A stretch of 64,000 nucleotides of DNA. Origin: Streptomyces sp. Sge12 (lineage in GTDB: Bacteria; Actinomycetota; Actinomycetes; Streptomycetales; Streptomycetaceae). Where the stretch lies: positions 5,802,501-5,866,500 of the forward strand of contig NZ_CP020555.1 of NCBI RefSeq assembly GCF_002080455.1, given 5' to 3'. Of the stretch, positions 1 to 7,722 are shown in pieces (within the stretch, counting starts at the first letter, position 1; every line of letters starts with the position of its first letter). The notes beneath the pieces were generated by a model that had not been told where the DNA came from, made no database searches, and worked only from the letters and a program-made list of their open reading frames with translations. The position numbers and the translations under genes are program-made.

Positions 1-228
1 GCCCATGGTGTCCTGGATGCGTCCCTGAGGATCATGCAGTTTGCCGATGCACCCGATGTGGCATACACCGAGGGCCCTCATGCAGGGCAACTGCTGGACG
101 ATCCGGCACTGGTTCGGCGCCACTGGAGGTCATACGATCTTGCAAGGGCTGCCGCGCTGTCGCCGGAGGCGTCCCTGGCCTTGATCGAGTCGGTGGCGGA
201 GGAGCACGCGAGATGCGCGCAGACGTAG
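1..228 (+). CDS. DUF5753-containing HTH regulator, C-terminal fragment (5' end outside window)
   Basis: The reading frame is open from base 1 and ends at the TAG at 226-228, giving the last 75 residues of a longer protein. The visible part (FADAPDVAYTEG, then GQLLDDPALVRRHWRSYDLARAAALSPEASLALI) has the pattern of the end of the DUF5753 domain, which follows an XRE-type helix-turn-helix in a large Streptomyces family (WhiJ-like, also called Scr1-family antitoxin-like). The next gene encodes the DUF397 partner normally found beside it, which supports the call. The DNA-binding half is not in the window, so its specificity cannot be judged. Confidence 0.85.
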   Translation, partial: AHGVLDASLRIMQFADAPDVAYTEGPHAGQLLDDPALVRRHWRSYDLARAAALSPEASLALIESVAEEHARCAQT

Positions 229-413
229 ACGGTCTGTCCTGGCGGACGTCCTCGTATACCAACGGCGAGGGCGGCAACTGCGTCGAGGTGTCCGACGACC
301 TCCCTGGCCTGGTCCCCGTCCGCGACAGCAAGCTGGCCGGCGCCGGGCCGGTCCTCGTTTTCGGGGCTGCCACATGGGTGTCGTTCATCCGGGCCGTGCA
401 GCATTGCCCCTGA
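213..413 (+). CDS. DUF397 domain protein
   Basis: This 66-residue protein carries the DUF397 signature: LSWRTSSYTNGEGGNCVEV near residues 8-26, then VPVRDSKLAG and a C-terminal W-x-x-F-I-R-A-V. It starts at an ATG inside the end of the DUF5753 gene, 16 bases before that gene's stop, so the two are translationally coupled. DUF5753/DUF397 pairs are numerous in Streptomyces and some (WhiJ/BldB-like) affect development. Family knowledge suggests a small partner that modulates the regulator. The biochemical role is not visible in the sequence. Confidence 0.88.
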   Translation: MRADVDGLSWRTSSYTNGEGGNCVEVSDDLPGLVPVRDSKLAGAGPVLVFGAATWVSFIRAVQHCP

Positions 414-439
414 TCGCCCACGGCACCGGTTGACCTTCC

Positions 440-475
440 GCCGCAGCGCCCGCCGGGTACGGCGGGCGCTGCGGC
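440..475. terminator. Bidirectional intrinsic hairpin between convergent genes
   Basis: A 15-bp perfect inverted repeat (CCGCAGCGCCCGCC and its complement plus one flanking pair) with a 6-base loop lies between the DUF397 gene and the convergent secreted-protein gene. There is no T-run, as is usual in Streptomyces. Confidence 0.75.
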
Positions 476-485
476 GTGTTCGGGG

Positions 486-902
486 CTACTCGGGCTGGGT
501 GACCGTGGCGCCCCAGCGGGTGGTCGGGGTCGAGGCCGTCACCCACGCGGTGAATCCGCCGTGGATGCCGGTGCCGAGGGGGAGCGTGACGACCGTCGGG
601 TCCGTGCCGGGGCAGTCGACGGTGAAGGGGGCCGGGTCGCGGTCGGGGTGCTCCTGGAGCCGGAACGACACCTCGATGCTCCCGCCGTCGGCGCAGCCGA
701 ACGTGATGAACGTGTCCAGCCGCTCGGAGAGGCCGCCCGAGACGAAGCCGCTGGAACCGGCCTGGTCGGCGATCCAGATCAGGCCGTCGGGGCCCGGGTA
801 GCCGATGACCTCGCTCGTCGGCGCGGCCCGGGCCGGGCTCGCCGCCAGGGTCAGTGCGAGAGCCGGGGCCAGGGCCGCCAGGGCGGTGGTGCGCTTCTTC
901 AT
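486..902 (-). CDS. Small secreted protein of unknown function
   Basis: The start at 902 (MKKRTTALAALAPALALTL) is preferred to the ATG at 914 because GGGGAC lies just upstream as a ribosome binding site. The first about 28 residues form a clear Sec signal peptide ending at ASPARA-AP. The mature part, about 110 residues, contains only two cysteines (in FGCADGG and VDCPGTD), which may form a disulfide, and many Thr/Gly residues typical of secreted beta-rich proteins. I do not recognise a family. It diverges from the GntR operon, and the intergenic space holds a perfect 20-bp palindrome. Confidence 0.7.
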   Translation of the reverse strand: MKKRTTALAALAPALALTLAASPARAAPTSEVIGYPGPDGLIWIADQAGSSGFVSGGLSERLDTFITFGCADGGSIEVSFRLQEHPDRDPAPFTVDCPGTDPTVVTLPLGTGIHGGFTAWVTASTPTTRWGATVTQPE

Positions 903-973
903 GTCGTCCCCCATGTGGTCGTGTCGTCCGTTCGTCGGACAGGCGCGACGCTACCCAGCGGTACCGACATCTG

Positions 974-993
974 CCTGAGTACGCGTACTCAGG
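974..993. promoter_or_regulatory. Perfect 20-bp palindrome, probable operator
   Basis: CCTGAGTACG followed directly by its reverse complement, with no spacer. It lies about 70 bases upstream of the secreted-protein start and about 115 bases upstream of the GntR gene. The core GAGTACGCGTACTC is recalled as recurring upstream of Streptomyces envelope genes, but I cannot name its regulator. Confidence 0.5.
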
Positions 994-1044
994 CGACTCC
1001 GTCCCCAATCCGGGCTGCTCACAGTCGTGTTGACGCCCCATCGC

Positions 1045-1077
1045 TTGACAGTGATCGGACACGCGTAGTCCTATAGT
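1045..1077 (+). promoter_or_regulatory. Likely vegetative promoter and operator region of the GntR-ABC operon
   Basis: A consensus -35 TTGACA is at 1045-1050 and TATAGT at 1072-1077. The spacing of 21 is long, so the true -10 could start a few bases earlier. Just downstream is CTAG-TAAG-CTAG (about 1079-1090), a possible half-site pair for the autoregulating YtrA-type repressor, followed by GAGGAGG before the GTG start. Confidence 0.5.
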
Positions 1078-1107
1078 GCTAGTAAGCTAGATGAATAGAG
1101 GAGGACA

Positions 1108-1536
1108 GTGATCGAGTTTCACCTCGATGCCCGCTCCGGCGTCGCTCCGTACATGCAGCTCATCCAGCAGGTCCGTCAGGCCCTGCGACTGGGGCTGCTG
1201 TCCGAGGGGGACCGGCTGCCGACCGTCAAGGACGTCGCGGCCGGTGTGGCGATCAACCCGAACACCGTGCTCAAGGCGTACCGGGAGCTCGAGTACGAGG
1301 GCCTGGTCTCGAAGAAGCCCGGGGTCGGCACCTTCATCTCCGGCACCCTCAGCGACGACTCGCTGTCCGAACACGAGCCGCTGCGCCGCGAGTTGCAGCT
1401 GTGGCTCGACAGGGCGCGGGCCGCCGGGCTGGGCGAGGAGAGCATCGAGGCCCTGTTCCTGAGCACCTTCCGTGCCGCCCGCACCGCCCCCACCGCCCGC
1501 ACCGGCACGGACCCGCACACCGAAGAGGAGAAATGA
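1108..1536 (+). CDS. GntR-family transcriptional regulator, YtrA subfamily
   Basis: A 142-residue protein starting at GTG 1108 behind GAGGAGG. Residues about 10-75 form the GntR winged helix (PYMQLIQQVRQALRLGLL, then GDRLPTVKDVAAGVAINPNTVLKAYRELE). The short C-terminal part lacks the large effector domain of FadR/HutC types, which defines the YtrA subfamily. Such regulators sit first in an operon with an ABC exporter and repress it, often in response to cell-wall-active compounds. Here the stop codon overlaps the start of the ATPase gene (ATGA), so the same arrangement holds. Confidence 0.92.
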   Translation: MIEFHLDARSGVAPYMQLIQQVRQALRLGLLSEGDRLPTVKDVAAGVAINPNTVLKAYRELEYEGLVSKKPGVGTFISGTLSDDSLSEHEPLRRELQLWLDRARAAGLGEESIEALFLSTFRAARTAPTARTGTDPHTEEEK

Positions 1537-2429
1537 CCGCCATATTGGAAGCCCGCGCGCTGGGCAAGCGGTACGGCCGCAAAGAGGCGCTGCGCGACTG
1601 CACCCTGAGCGTCCCGCCCGGACGCGTCGTCGGCCTGGTCGGCCCCAACGGGGCAGGAAAGTCGACCCTGTTGCAGCTGGCCTGCGGACTGATCGGCCCG
1701 ACCTCGGGCACCATCGAGGTGCTCGGCGGACGCCCCGCCGCCGGCCCCGGGCAGCTGGCCAAGGTCGGATTCGTCGCCCAGGACACCCCCACCTACGCCG
1801 GCCTGTCGATCGCCGACCACCTGCGGCTCGGCGCCCGCCTCAACCCGGGCTGGGACGCCCGGCTGGCACAGGAGCGGATCGGGCGGCTCGGCCTGGACCC
1901 CGCCCAGAAGGCCGGGAAGCTCTCCGGCGGCCAGCGCGCCCAGGTGGCCCTGACCCTCGCCGTCGCCAAACGGCCCGAGCTGCTGATCCTCGACGAGCCC
2001 GTCGCCGCTCTGGACCCCCTCGCCCGGCGGGAGTTCCTGCAGAGCCTGATGGAGGTCGTCGCCGAACACGGGACCACCGTCGTGCTCTCGTCCCACCTGG
2101 TGTCCGACCTGGAACGGGTCTGCGACCACCTGATCTCGCTGGTCGCCTCCCGGGTCCAGGTGGCCGGCGACGTCGACGACCTGCTCGCCACCCACTTCCG
2201 GCTCACCACCGCCCGCCGCGAAGCGTCCACCCTGCCCCCGGACATGCAGGTCATCCAGGAGACCCACACCGAGCGGCAGAGCACCTTCATCGTGCGCTCC
2301 GACAAGGCGCTCCAGGATCCCTCCTGGGTACTGGAGCCGCTCAACCTCGAGGACCTCGTCCTCACCTACATGAGTCAGGGCGCCACGGCCGGGGCCGGCC
2401 CCCGAACCACCCGGGAGGACCAGCGATGA
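1533..2429 (+). CDS. ABC transporter ATP-binding protein
   Basis: The start is the ATG at 1533, which overlaps the GntR stop and has GAGGAG upstream. The frame is open further upstream but that part is GntR antisense-frame noise. The 298 residues show Walker A GPNGAGKST (residues 37-45), the signature LSGGQ, Walker B LLILDEP and a switch His in VLSSHLVSDLE. It belongs to the drug/lipid exporter type (CcmA-like) that pairs with a separate permease, encoded next. The C-terminal about 90 residues are the usual variable tail. It is expected to power export of a peptide or cell-envelope antibiotic, but the substrate is unknown. Confidence 0.93.
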   Translation: MTAILEARALGKRYGRKEALRDCTLSVPPGRVVGLVGPNGAGKSTLLQLACGLIGPTSGTIEVLGGRPAAGPGQLAKVGFVAQDTPTYAGLSIADHLRLGARLNPGWDARLAQERIGRLGLDPAQKAGKLSGGQRAQVALTLAVAKRPELLILDEPVAALDPLARREFLQSLMEVVAEHGTTVVLSSHLVSDLERVCDHLISLVASRVQVAGDVDDLLATHFRLTTARREASTLPPDMQVIQETHTERQSTFIVRSDKALQDPSWVLEPLNLEDLVLTYMSQGATAGAGPRTTREDQR

Positions 2430-3460
2430 TCTGGCTGACCTGGCGCCAATACCGCGTCCAGACCCTGGCAGCCCTGGCCGCCCTGGCCGCGATCGCGATA
2501 TTCCTCGTGGTCACCGGCCTCCAGATGCGCGACGTCTACGACAGCACCGTCGCCGGCTGCCGCAGCGACTGCGAATCGGCCAAGAACGCGCTGGTCGTCG
2601 AGTACCAGACGCTGACCTACTACGTCACGAGCCTGCTGCTCGCCGCACCCGGCATCATCGGGATCTTCTGGGGCGCCCCGCTGATCGCCCGCGAACTGGA
2701 GACCGGCACCCACCGGCTCGTCTGGAACCAGAGCATCACCCGGGGCCGCTGGCTCCTCGTCAAGCTCGGGGCCGTCGGCCTGATCGCCGTCGCCGTCACC
2801 GGGCTGCTCAGCCTCCTGGTGACCTGGTGGGCGAGCCCCATCGACCGGGTCAACCTCGACCGGTTCACCCCGCTCATGTTCAGCGGCCGGGCGATCGTCC
2901 CCCTCGGCTACGCGGCGTTCGCCTTCACCCTCGGCGCCTGCGCCGGACTGCTGATCCGGCGCACCGTGCCGGCGATGGCCGCGACCCTGGTCGCCTTCCT
3001 CGCCGTCCAGATCCTCGTGCCCTTCGCGATCCGCCCGCACTTCGTGGCGTCGGAGCACACCGATGTCGCGCTCAGCTCCCTCGTCATGGCGCCGGTGGGC
3101 GGCGGCGAGGAGTCCGGTGCACCGCAGGACGCCTGGAACGGGAACCACATCCAGCTGAAGGGCTCCGGGGACGACGCCCACCTGAGGGTCGGGGTGCTCA
3201 GGCCCGGCGTCTGGGTCGTGTCCGAACCGGGTGCGGTGCTCGACTCCTCCGGCCGGGAGGTCCGCGGCGCCGAGGGCTGCGCGGAACGCGAGCGGGACCC
3301 CTTCGAGTGCTTCACCACGTCGAAGCACCACATAGCGGTCGACTACCAGCCCGCCGACCGCTACTGGACCTTCCAGTGGATCGAAACCGGGATCTTCCTC
3401 GCGCTCTCCGGACTGTTGGCCGGCTTCTGCACCTGGTGGCTGCGCCGCCGGACGGCCTGA
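2426..3460 (+). CDS. ABC transporter permease (ABC-2 type)
   Basis: A 344-residue integral membrane protein starting MIWLTWRQYRVQ, a motif typical of ABC-2 permeases paired with YtrA-type operons. Hydrophobic segments lie near residues 15-35, 75-95, 125-145, 155-180, 190-210 and at the C-terminus (about 315-338, ending in a WWLRRR positive-inside stop), with a large extracytoplasmic loop of about 100 residues before the last one. Its ATG overlaps the ATPase stop by four bases, completing a three-gene operon that ends at a strong hairpin. Confidence 0.9.
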   Translation: MIWLTWRQYRVQTLAALAALAAIAIFLVVTGLQMRDVYDSTVAGCRSDCESAKNALVVEYQTLTYYVTSLLLAAPGIIGIFWGAPLIARELETGTHRLVWNQSITRGRWLLVKLGAVGLIAVAVTGLLSLLVTWWASPIDRVNLDRFTPLMFSGRAIVPLGYAAFAFTLGACAGLLIRRTVPAMAATLVAFLAVQILVPFAIRPHFVASEHTDVALSSLVMAPVGGGEESGAPQDAWNGNHIQLKGSGDDAHLRVGVLRPGVWVVSEPGAVLDSSGREVRGAEGCAERERDPFECFTTSKHHIAVDYQPADRYWTFQWIETGIFLALSGLLAGFCTWWLRRRTA

Positions 3461-3484
3461 GGCGCCCGACCGGGACGGGGAAAA

Positions 3485-3523
3485 GGGGCGGCCGAAGCCA
3501 ACGCAACTGGCTTCGGCCGCCCC
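3485..3523 (+). terminator. Intrinsic terminator of the GntR-ABC operon
   Basis: A 16-bp perfect stem (GGGGCGGCCGAAGCCA and its complement) with a 7-base loop, 25 bases after the permease stop. The rest of the 220-bp gap before the next gene shows no ORF or clear motif. Confidence 0.88.
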
Positions 3524-3682
3524 CTCGACCCTACTCGCCCGCCGTGACGGGCCCGGGCCCCCTTCACTCGTGCAGGTGACCCACACCGACGGGCCGGGCT
3601 GGGCGCGGCTGGGCCGGACGGGTCAACTGCGCTCGACGCGCGCACAGTTCACGGCGGCCCCGGTCTGGTACCCCTCTGGATC

Positions 3683-4984
3683 ATGGCTCCCGTACGAACC
3701 CTGCTGAGCGGCCTGCTCGGCGCCGCCCTGCTGATTCCCGTCCAGCCGTCCGCCGCCGCCGACGACGACGGCCGGACCGTCGACTACCGCGGTCTGCGCG
3801 TCACCCTCCCCGCCGACTGGCGGGTCGTCGACCTCGACCGCAACCCCGACGCGTGCGTGCGCCTCGACCTGCCCACCCTGTACCTCGGCCACGCCGGTAC
3901 CCAGGCCGAATGCACCGGCCGGGCCGTCGCCGTCCGCGCCGACACCCTGCACCTCGAACCCCTCGCCGGGGCCCCGGAGCGCGCCGACATCCCGACCGTC
4001 GCGGTGGACTCCCGGACCACCCTGCGCGAGGCCCCGCCCCGCTCCGACAGCAACGAGCTGCGGTACGCCCTGCGCCGCTCCGCGGTCATGGCCACCGTCT
4101 CCTACGGGACCACGCCCGACGCCGTACGCCGGGTGCTGGCGCGGGCGCGAGCCGCGGCGACCCCGCCGGGCCCGGCCCCCGTCGTCGCCGTGGCCCCGGT
4201 CGTCGCCGCGGCCACCGCCGGCGGCCCGGGTCCCCGTAGCGCCCAGGAGCCCTTCAAGGGCGAGGGCTTCGACGCCTGCACCGCCCCCACCCAGAAGGCC
4301 ATGGACACCTGGCGGGCCGCTTCCCCCTTCGGTGCGATCGGCGTCTACATCGGCGGCCGGGCCCGGGCCTGCGCCCAGCCGCGGCTCACCGCCCGCTGGG
4401 TCGAACGGCAGGCCGCCGCGGGCTGGCACCTGATGCCCATCTGGGTGGGCCCGCAGCCCTGGCACAACGCCGGCACCGGCCTGTCCACCGACCCCTCCGA
4501 GGCCAACGGGCAGGGCCGGGAGGCCGCCGAGGGCGCGGTGGACGCGGCCCGGTCGCTGCGGCTGCCCGCGGGCACGGTGCTCTACAACGACCTGGAGAAC
4601 TACACCGACCGCGCCACCTGGGACGCCCCGGTCGTCGCCTACCTGACCGCCTGGACGCAGCGGCTGCACGAGCTGGGCTTCCGCTCCGCCGCCTACGTCT
4701 CGGTGAGCTCCGGGGTCAAGGCGCTCAGCGCCCACTACCACCAGGCCCCGCAGGCGATGCCCGATGTGCTCTGGGCCGCCCGCTGGAACCTTTCGGCGTC
4801 CGTGGGCGACGCCGACATGGGCCTGGCCAAGGGCACCGCCAAGTGGGCGGGCCCGCGCCGGGCCCACCAGTTCCGCGGCGACCACGACGCCACCTACGGC
4901 GGGATCACCCTCAACATCGACCGCAGCTGGGTGGACGTGAACCCCGCCGCCCTCGCCGCGAAGGACAAGAAGCCGCGGATCTAG
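3683..4984 (+). CDS. Secreted DUF1906 (glycoside-hydrolase-like) protein
   Basis: A 433-residue protein. Residues 1-26 are a Sec signal peptide ending PSAAA. Residues about 30-150 are a variable beta-rich region. The C-terminal half (from about 190, GEGFDACTAPTQKAMDTW, then GVYIGGRARAC, WHLMPIWVG, LYNDLENY and LNIDRSW near the end) is a DUF1906 TIM-barrel domain, related to Rv2525c and to GH25-like lysozymes. The acidic residues in YNDLENY and NIDRSW could be catalytic by analogy. It is likely exported and acts on or binds cell-wall glycans. It is monocistronic with no close ribosome binding site, so the exact start is slightly uncertain. Confidence 0.88.
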   Translation: MAPVRTLLSGLLGAALLIPVQPSAAADDDGRTVDYRGLRVTLPADWRVVDLDRNPDACVRLDLPTLYLGHAGTQAECTGRAVAVRADTLHLEPLAGAPERADIPTVAVDSRTTLREAPPRSDSNELRYALRRSAVMATVSYGTTPDAVRRVLARARAAATPPGPAPVVAVAPVVAAATAGGPGPRSAQEPFKGEGFDACTAPTQKAMDTWRAASPFGAIGVYIGGRARACAQPRLTARWVERQAAAGWHLMPIWVGPQPWHNAGTGLSTDPSEANGQGREAAEGAVDAARSLRLPAGTVLYNDLENYTDRATWDAPVVAYLTAWTQRLHELGFRSAAYVSVSSGVKALSAHYHQAPQAMPDVLWAARWNLSASVGDADMGLAKGTAKWAGPRRAHQFRGDHDATYGGITLNIDRSWVDVNPAALAAKDKKPRI

Positions 4985-5065
4985 TCCGTCTGCGGAACGA
5001 TGTGTGTGCGGCTGATCCGCCGAGCACGAGGACCATGCGAGACCGACTCACAGAAGGCCGGCGCC

Positions 5066-5629
5066 ATGCGGAAACTGATCTACGGCATGAACCTGTCCCT
5101 GGACGGCTACATCGCCGCGCCCGGCGACGACATCGGCTGGAGCGTGCCGAGCGACGAGCTGTTCCAGTACTGGTCCGACCGGTTGGCGGCGACCGACCTG
5201 TCGCTGTACGGGGGCAAGCTGTGGCGGACGATGAGCTCCTACTGGCCGACCGGCGACCAGCGGCCCGACGCCACCCCGGCGGAGATCGAATACGCGCGCC
5301 GCTGGCGGAACATGTCGAAGGTGGTGTTCTCCTCGACGGTCGACAAGGTCGACTGGAACACCCGCCTGGTCACCGGTGACGCGGTCGCCGAGATCACCCG
5401 GCTCAAGGCCGAGGACGGCGGCCCGATGGACATCGGCGGCGCCACGCTCGCCGCGGCGGCCATGCGGGCCGGGCTGATCGACGAGTACGTGCTGGCCACC
5501 GCACCGGTCCTGGTGGGCGGCGGCACGCCGTTCTTCACCGCGCTGGACAGCTGGGTGAACCTGAACCTGCTGGAGACGCGGACGCTTCCCTGCGGAGTGA
5601 TCCTGACCAGGTACGAGACGAGGCGCTGA
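5066..5629 (+). CDS. RibD C-terminal/dihydrofolate reductase-like protein
   Basis: The ATG at 5066 is chosen because GAAGG lies just upstream and the protein then begins MRKLIYGMNLSLDGYIAAP, the typical start of this family. The 187 residues contain the NADPH-binding pattern of the RibD-C/DHFR fold (GGKLWRTM, FSSTVDKVDW, GGPMDIGGATLAAAA, ATAPVLVGGGTPFF). These small reductases (YyaP/YwjB-like) reduce pterin- or pyrimidine-like substrates, but the natural substrate is usually unknown. It is convergent with the next gene, with 14 bases between the stops. Confidence 0.9.
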   Translation: MRKLIYGMNLSLDGYIAAPGDDIGWSVPSDELFQYWSDRLAATDLSLYGGKLWRTMSSYWPTGDQRPDATPAEIEYARRWRNMSKVVFSSTVDKVDWNTRLVTGDAVAEITRLKAEDGGPMDIGGATLAAAAMRAGLIDEYVLATAPVLVGGGTPFFTALDSWVNLNLLETRTLPCGVILTRYETRR

Positions 5630-5643
5630 GCGCCCCCGTCCCC

Positions 5644-6168
5644 TCAGCCGGCCGCACCGCCTTCCGCCGGGTCCTCGCGCGGCGGCTCGTCGTCGTCGCC
5701 CCGGCGCAGGGTGTGCAGGCCGTGCTCCGGGGTCCATGTGCGGATCACCAGGTCATCGCCGTCCACGCCGACGTGGACGACCTCCGTCAGGTCGGCGTGG
5801 AAGAGGTGGAACGGGTGCGGGGTCTCGGTCTCCTCCGCGTACCGGTGCAGTTCCGGCGGGTCCAGGAGCTCCACCGCGCGACCGGAGATCCGTACGTCCC
5901 CGTCCGGCATGTTCTCGCCGCCGCCCGGATTGGTGTGCAGGGCGAAGCGCGGGTCGCGCTGGAGGTCCCGGGCCTTCATCGAGCCGGCCATCATGCCGAG
6001 CCACAGTTCCCCGCCCCTGATGGAGACGTTCAGCCCCGTCACCCGGGGGGATCCGTCCTTGCGGAGGGTGGCCAGGACATGGTGGGGGTACTGCGCGAAG
6101 CGGGCCCGGACGGCCGCCGCGAACTCCGGCTCCGCCTCCTCGAACGCTGCCCAGTTGGTCGTCGTCAT
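5644..6168 (-). CDS. Pyridoxamine 5'-phosphate oxidase-fold (FMN/F420 split-barrel) protein
   Basis: The start at 6168 (MTTTNWAAFEE) has GGGA upstream; TTG 6180 and ATG 6177 are alternatives. The 174-residue protein shows the split-barrel pattern: HHVLATLRKDGSPRVTGLNV, WLGMMAGSMKARDLQRDPRFALHT, then a basic/acidic strand with the VWR-equivalent WTPEHG. The RDPR motif after the GSMKARDL helix is common in actinobacterial flavin/F420-dependent reductases. It probably binds FMN or F420. The substrate is unknown. Confidence 0.87.
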   Translation of the reverse strand: MTTTNWAAFEEAEPEFAAAVRARFAQYPHHVLATLRKDGSPRVTGLNVSIRGGELWLGMMAGSMKARDLQRDPRFALHTNPGGGENMPDGDVRISGRAVELLDPPELHRYAEETETPHPFHLFHADLTEVVHVGVDGDDLVIRTWTPEHGLHTLRRGDDDEPPREDPAEGGAAG

Positions 6169-6205
6169 ACGTCCCATCAAAGCGCGTGGCCCCGGCGCTC
6201 ACCCG

Positions 6206-6934
6206 TCAGGCGCGCACGATGCCCGCACCGCGCGCCGCCGCCAGCCAGCCCGGGAACTCCCCGACGAGGCGGTCGTAGAGCTCGCCGTCCGGCACGCCGC
6301 GCGGGTCCTGGCCCGCGTGGAAGTAGCCCGCGTTGTCGACGGCCCGCATCGCCGGCACCGGCAGCTCGTCGAGCCGGCGCAGGAAGTCGAACTGCGTGCT
6401 GCGCGTGTTGCCGAAGCCGACGAACTGCCAGAACAGCGGCAGCCGGGCCGCCTTGCACAGGTACCGCTCCGCCGCGAGCTTGTTGATCGGCCCGCCGTCG
6501 GTCTGGAAGACCACCAGGGCGGGCGCCGTTGCTCCCGAGTCCAGGTAGTGGTCGATGACCGCGTCCATCGCCGCGTGGTAGGCCGTCTTGCCCATGTGGC
6601 CCAGCCGGGAGGCGATCTCGGTGACCCGGCCCGCGTGCCCCGCCAGGGAGATCTCCTCCACGGCGTCGACCTCGGTGGAGAAGAAGACCACCGGCACCCG
6701 GGCGTCGTCGTCCAGGTGGGCGGACAGCCCCAGCACCCGGTCAGCGAGGGCCTGCACGCTGCCGTCCGCGTAGTACGGGCGCATCGACCCGGAGTAGTCC
6801 AGGACCAGGTAGACCGCCGCCCGCCCGCCCTCCAGGCCGTACTTGCGCAGGGAGACCCCGGCGCTCTTGTAGAGGCTCACCAGCGCCGGAGCCGTTTCCT
6901 CCACCTTGCGGAGATCGATCGCACTGCCCGTCAT
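6206..6934 (-). CDS. TerF-like von Willebrand A domain protein
   Basis: A 242-residue protein almost entirely formed by a vWA domain of the TerF type. The MIDAS motif DYSGS is at residues 46-50, the conserved Thr is in GKTAYHAAMDA and the Asp in QTDGGP, so metal binding should be intact. The N-terminal VEETAPALVSLYKSAGVSLRKYGL is the characteristic TerF lead-in. Ter proteins act in tellurite/stress response and are often clustered with TerD genes. Here it stands alone between unrelated genes, so its partners must be elsewhere. Confidence 0.9.
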   Translation of the reverse strand: MTGSAIDLRKVEETAPALVSLYKSAGVSLRKYGLEGGRAAVYLVLDYSGSMRPYYADGSVQALADRVLGLSAHLDDDARVPVVFFSTEVDAVEEISLAGHAGRVTEIASRLGHMGKTAYHAAMDAVIDHYLDSGATAPALVVFQTDGGPINKLAAERYLCKAARLPLFWQFVGFGNTRSTQFDFLRRLDELPVPAMRAVDNAGYFHAGQDPRGVPDGELYDRLVGEFPGWLAAARGAGIVRA

Positions 6935-6997
6935 GGGGCGAGGGTACGGCAGCGCGTGGGCCCGTCGGACTGCCTCCGCGAAACCCGGATCGGCCGC

Positions 6998-7603
6998 CTA
7001 CGGGCGCTTGCCGTGCGGCTCGCGCCCGTCCCGCCCGGCGGCCAGTGCGTCGATGTCGTCGAGCATCGCGGCCGCGAGGTCCCGCTCGGAGGCGTAGTAC
7101 CGCTCGGCCCACCTGAGGGTGAGCGTCGGGTACGCCCAGGCGCTCTCCTCCTGCGCGGCCTCGGCGTCGGCCACCGCGCGACGGCGCATCCTCTCCGCGA
7201 ACTCCTGGTGCTGGGCGAGGACCTCGCGCATCTGCTCCGGCTCCAGCAGGTGCCCCAGCCATAGCCTCAGCATCGGCCCGTGCTTGAGGACGGGCGGGTC
7301 GACGGGGGCCTCGCGGGCCCACTGCCGTACGGCCGTCATGCCCTCGTCCGTGATCCGGTAGACCCGCTTGTCGCGCGTCCCGGTGTCCTGGGCGACCATC
7401 CGCGAGGAGGCGTAGCCGGCCTTCTCCAGCCGCTTGAGCTCACTGTAGATCTGGCTGAAGGACGGGCTCCAGTAGAAGAACCGCAGCGACCGGTCCGACC
7501 ACTTCTTCAGGTCGTAGCCGGAGAGCTCCTCTCCGAAGGAGAGCAGCCCGAGCACCGCCCAGCTGGTCGCGGGGAGCGCGCGCCTGTTCGTCTCGTCTGC
7601 CAC
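6998..7603 (-). CDS. PadR-family transcriptional regulator
   Basis: A 201-residue protein with a GTG start at 7603. Residues about 12-90 are the PadR winged helix (SWAVLGLLSFGEELSGYDLKKW, QIYSELKRLEKAGYASS, YRITDEG), followed by an alpha-helical C-terminal dimerisation domain. It is divergent from the LLM-SDR-esterase operon. The 119-bp intergenic space contains TAGAA/TTCTA repeats that are good operator candidates, so it probably represses the operon and itself until a phenolic or hydrophobic ligand binds. Confidence 0.9.
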   Translation of the reverse strand: MADETNRRALPATSWAVLGLLSFGEELSGYDLKKWSDRSLRFFYWSPSFSQIYSELKRLEKAGYASSRMVAQDTGTRDKRVYRITDEGMTAVRQWAREAPVDPPVLKHGPMLRLWLGHLLEPEQMREVLAQHQEFAERMRRRAVADAEAAQEESAWAYPTLTLRWAERYYASERDLAAAMLDDIDALAAGRDGREPHGKRP

Positions 7604-7660
7604 GCAGCGCAGTCTACGACCGGCCCTCCCGGCGCCCTTCCCCCTGCAACGTATGCCTGC

Positions 7661-7684
7661 TAGAAGTATTTCTATTAGAAGTAA
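7661..7684. promoter_or_regulatory. Candidate PadR operator: nested TAGAA/TTCTA inverted repeats
   Basis: TAGAA-GTAT-TTCTA-T-TAGAA forms two overlapping inverted repeats in an AT-rich patch that stands out from the GC-rich surroundings, and TAGAAGTA occurs twice. It lies between the divergent PadR gene (start 7603) and the LLM gene (start 7723). Confidence 0.6.
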
Positions 7685-7722
7685 CCCCGCACACCCCGAC
7701 CGTCGCGCGGAGGGACCTCACC

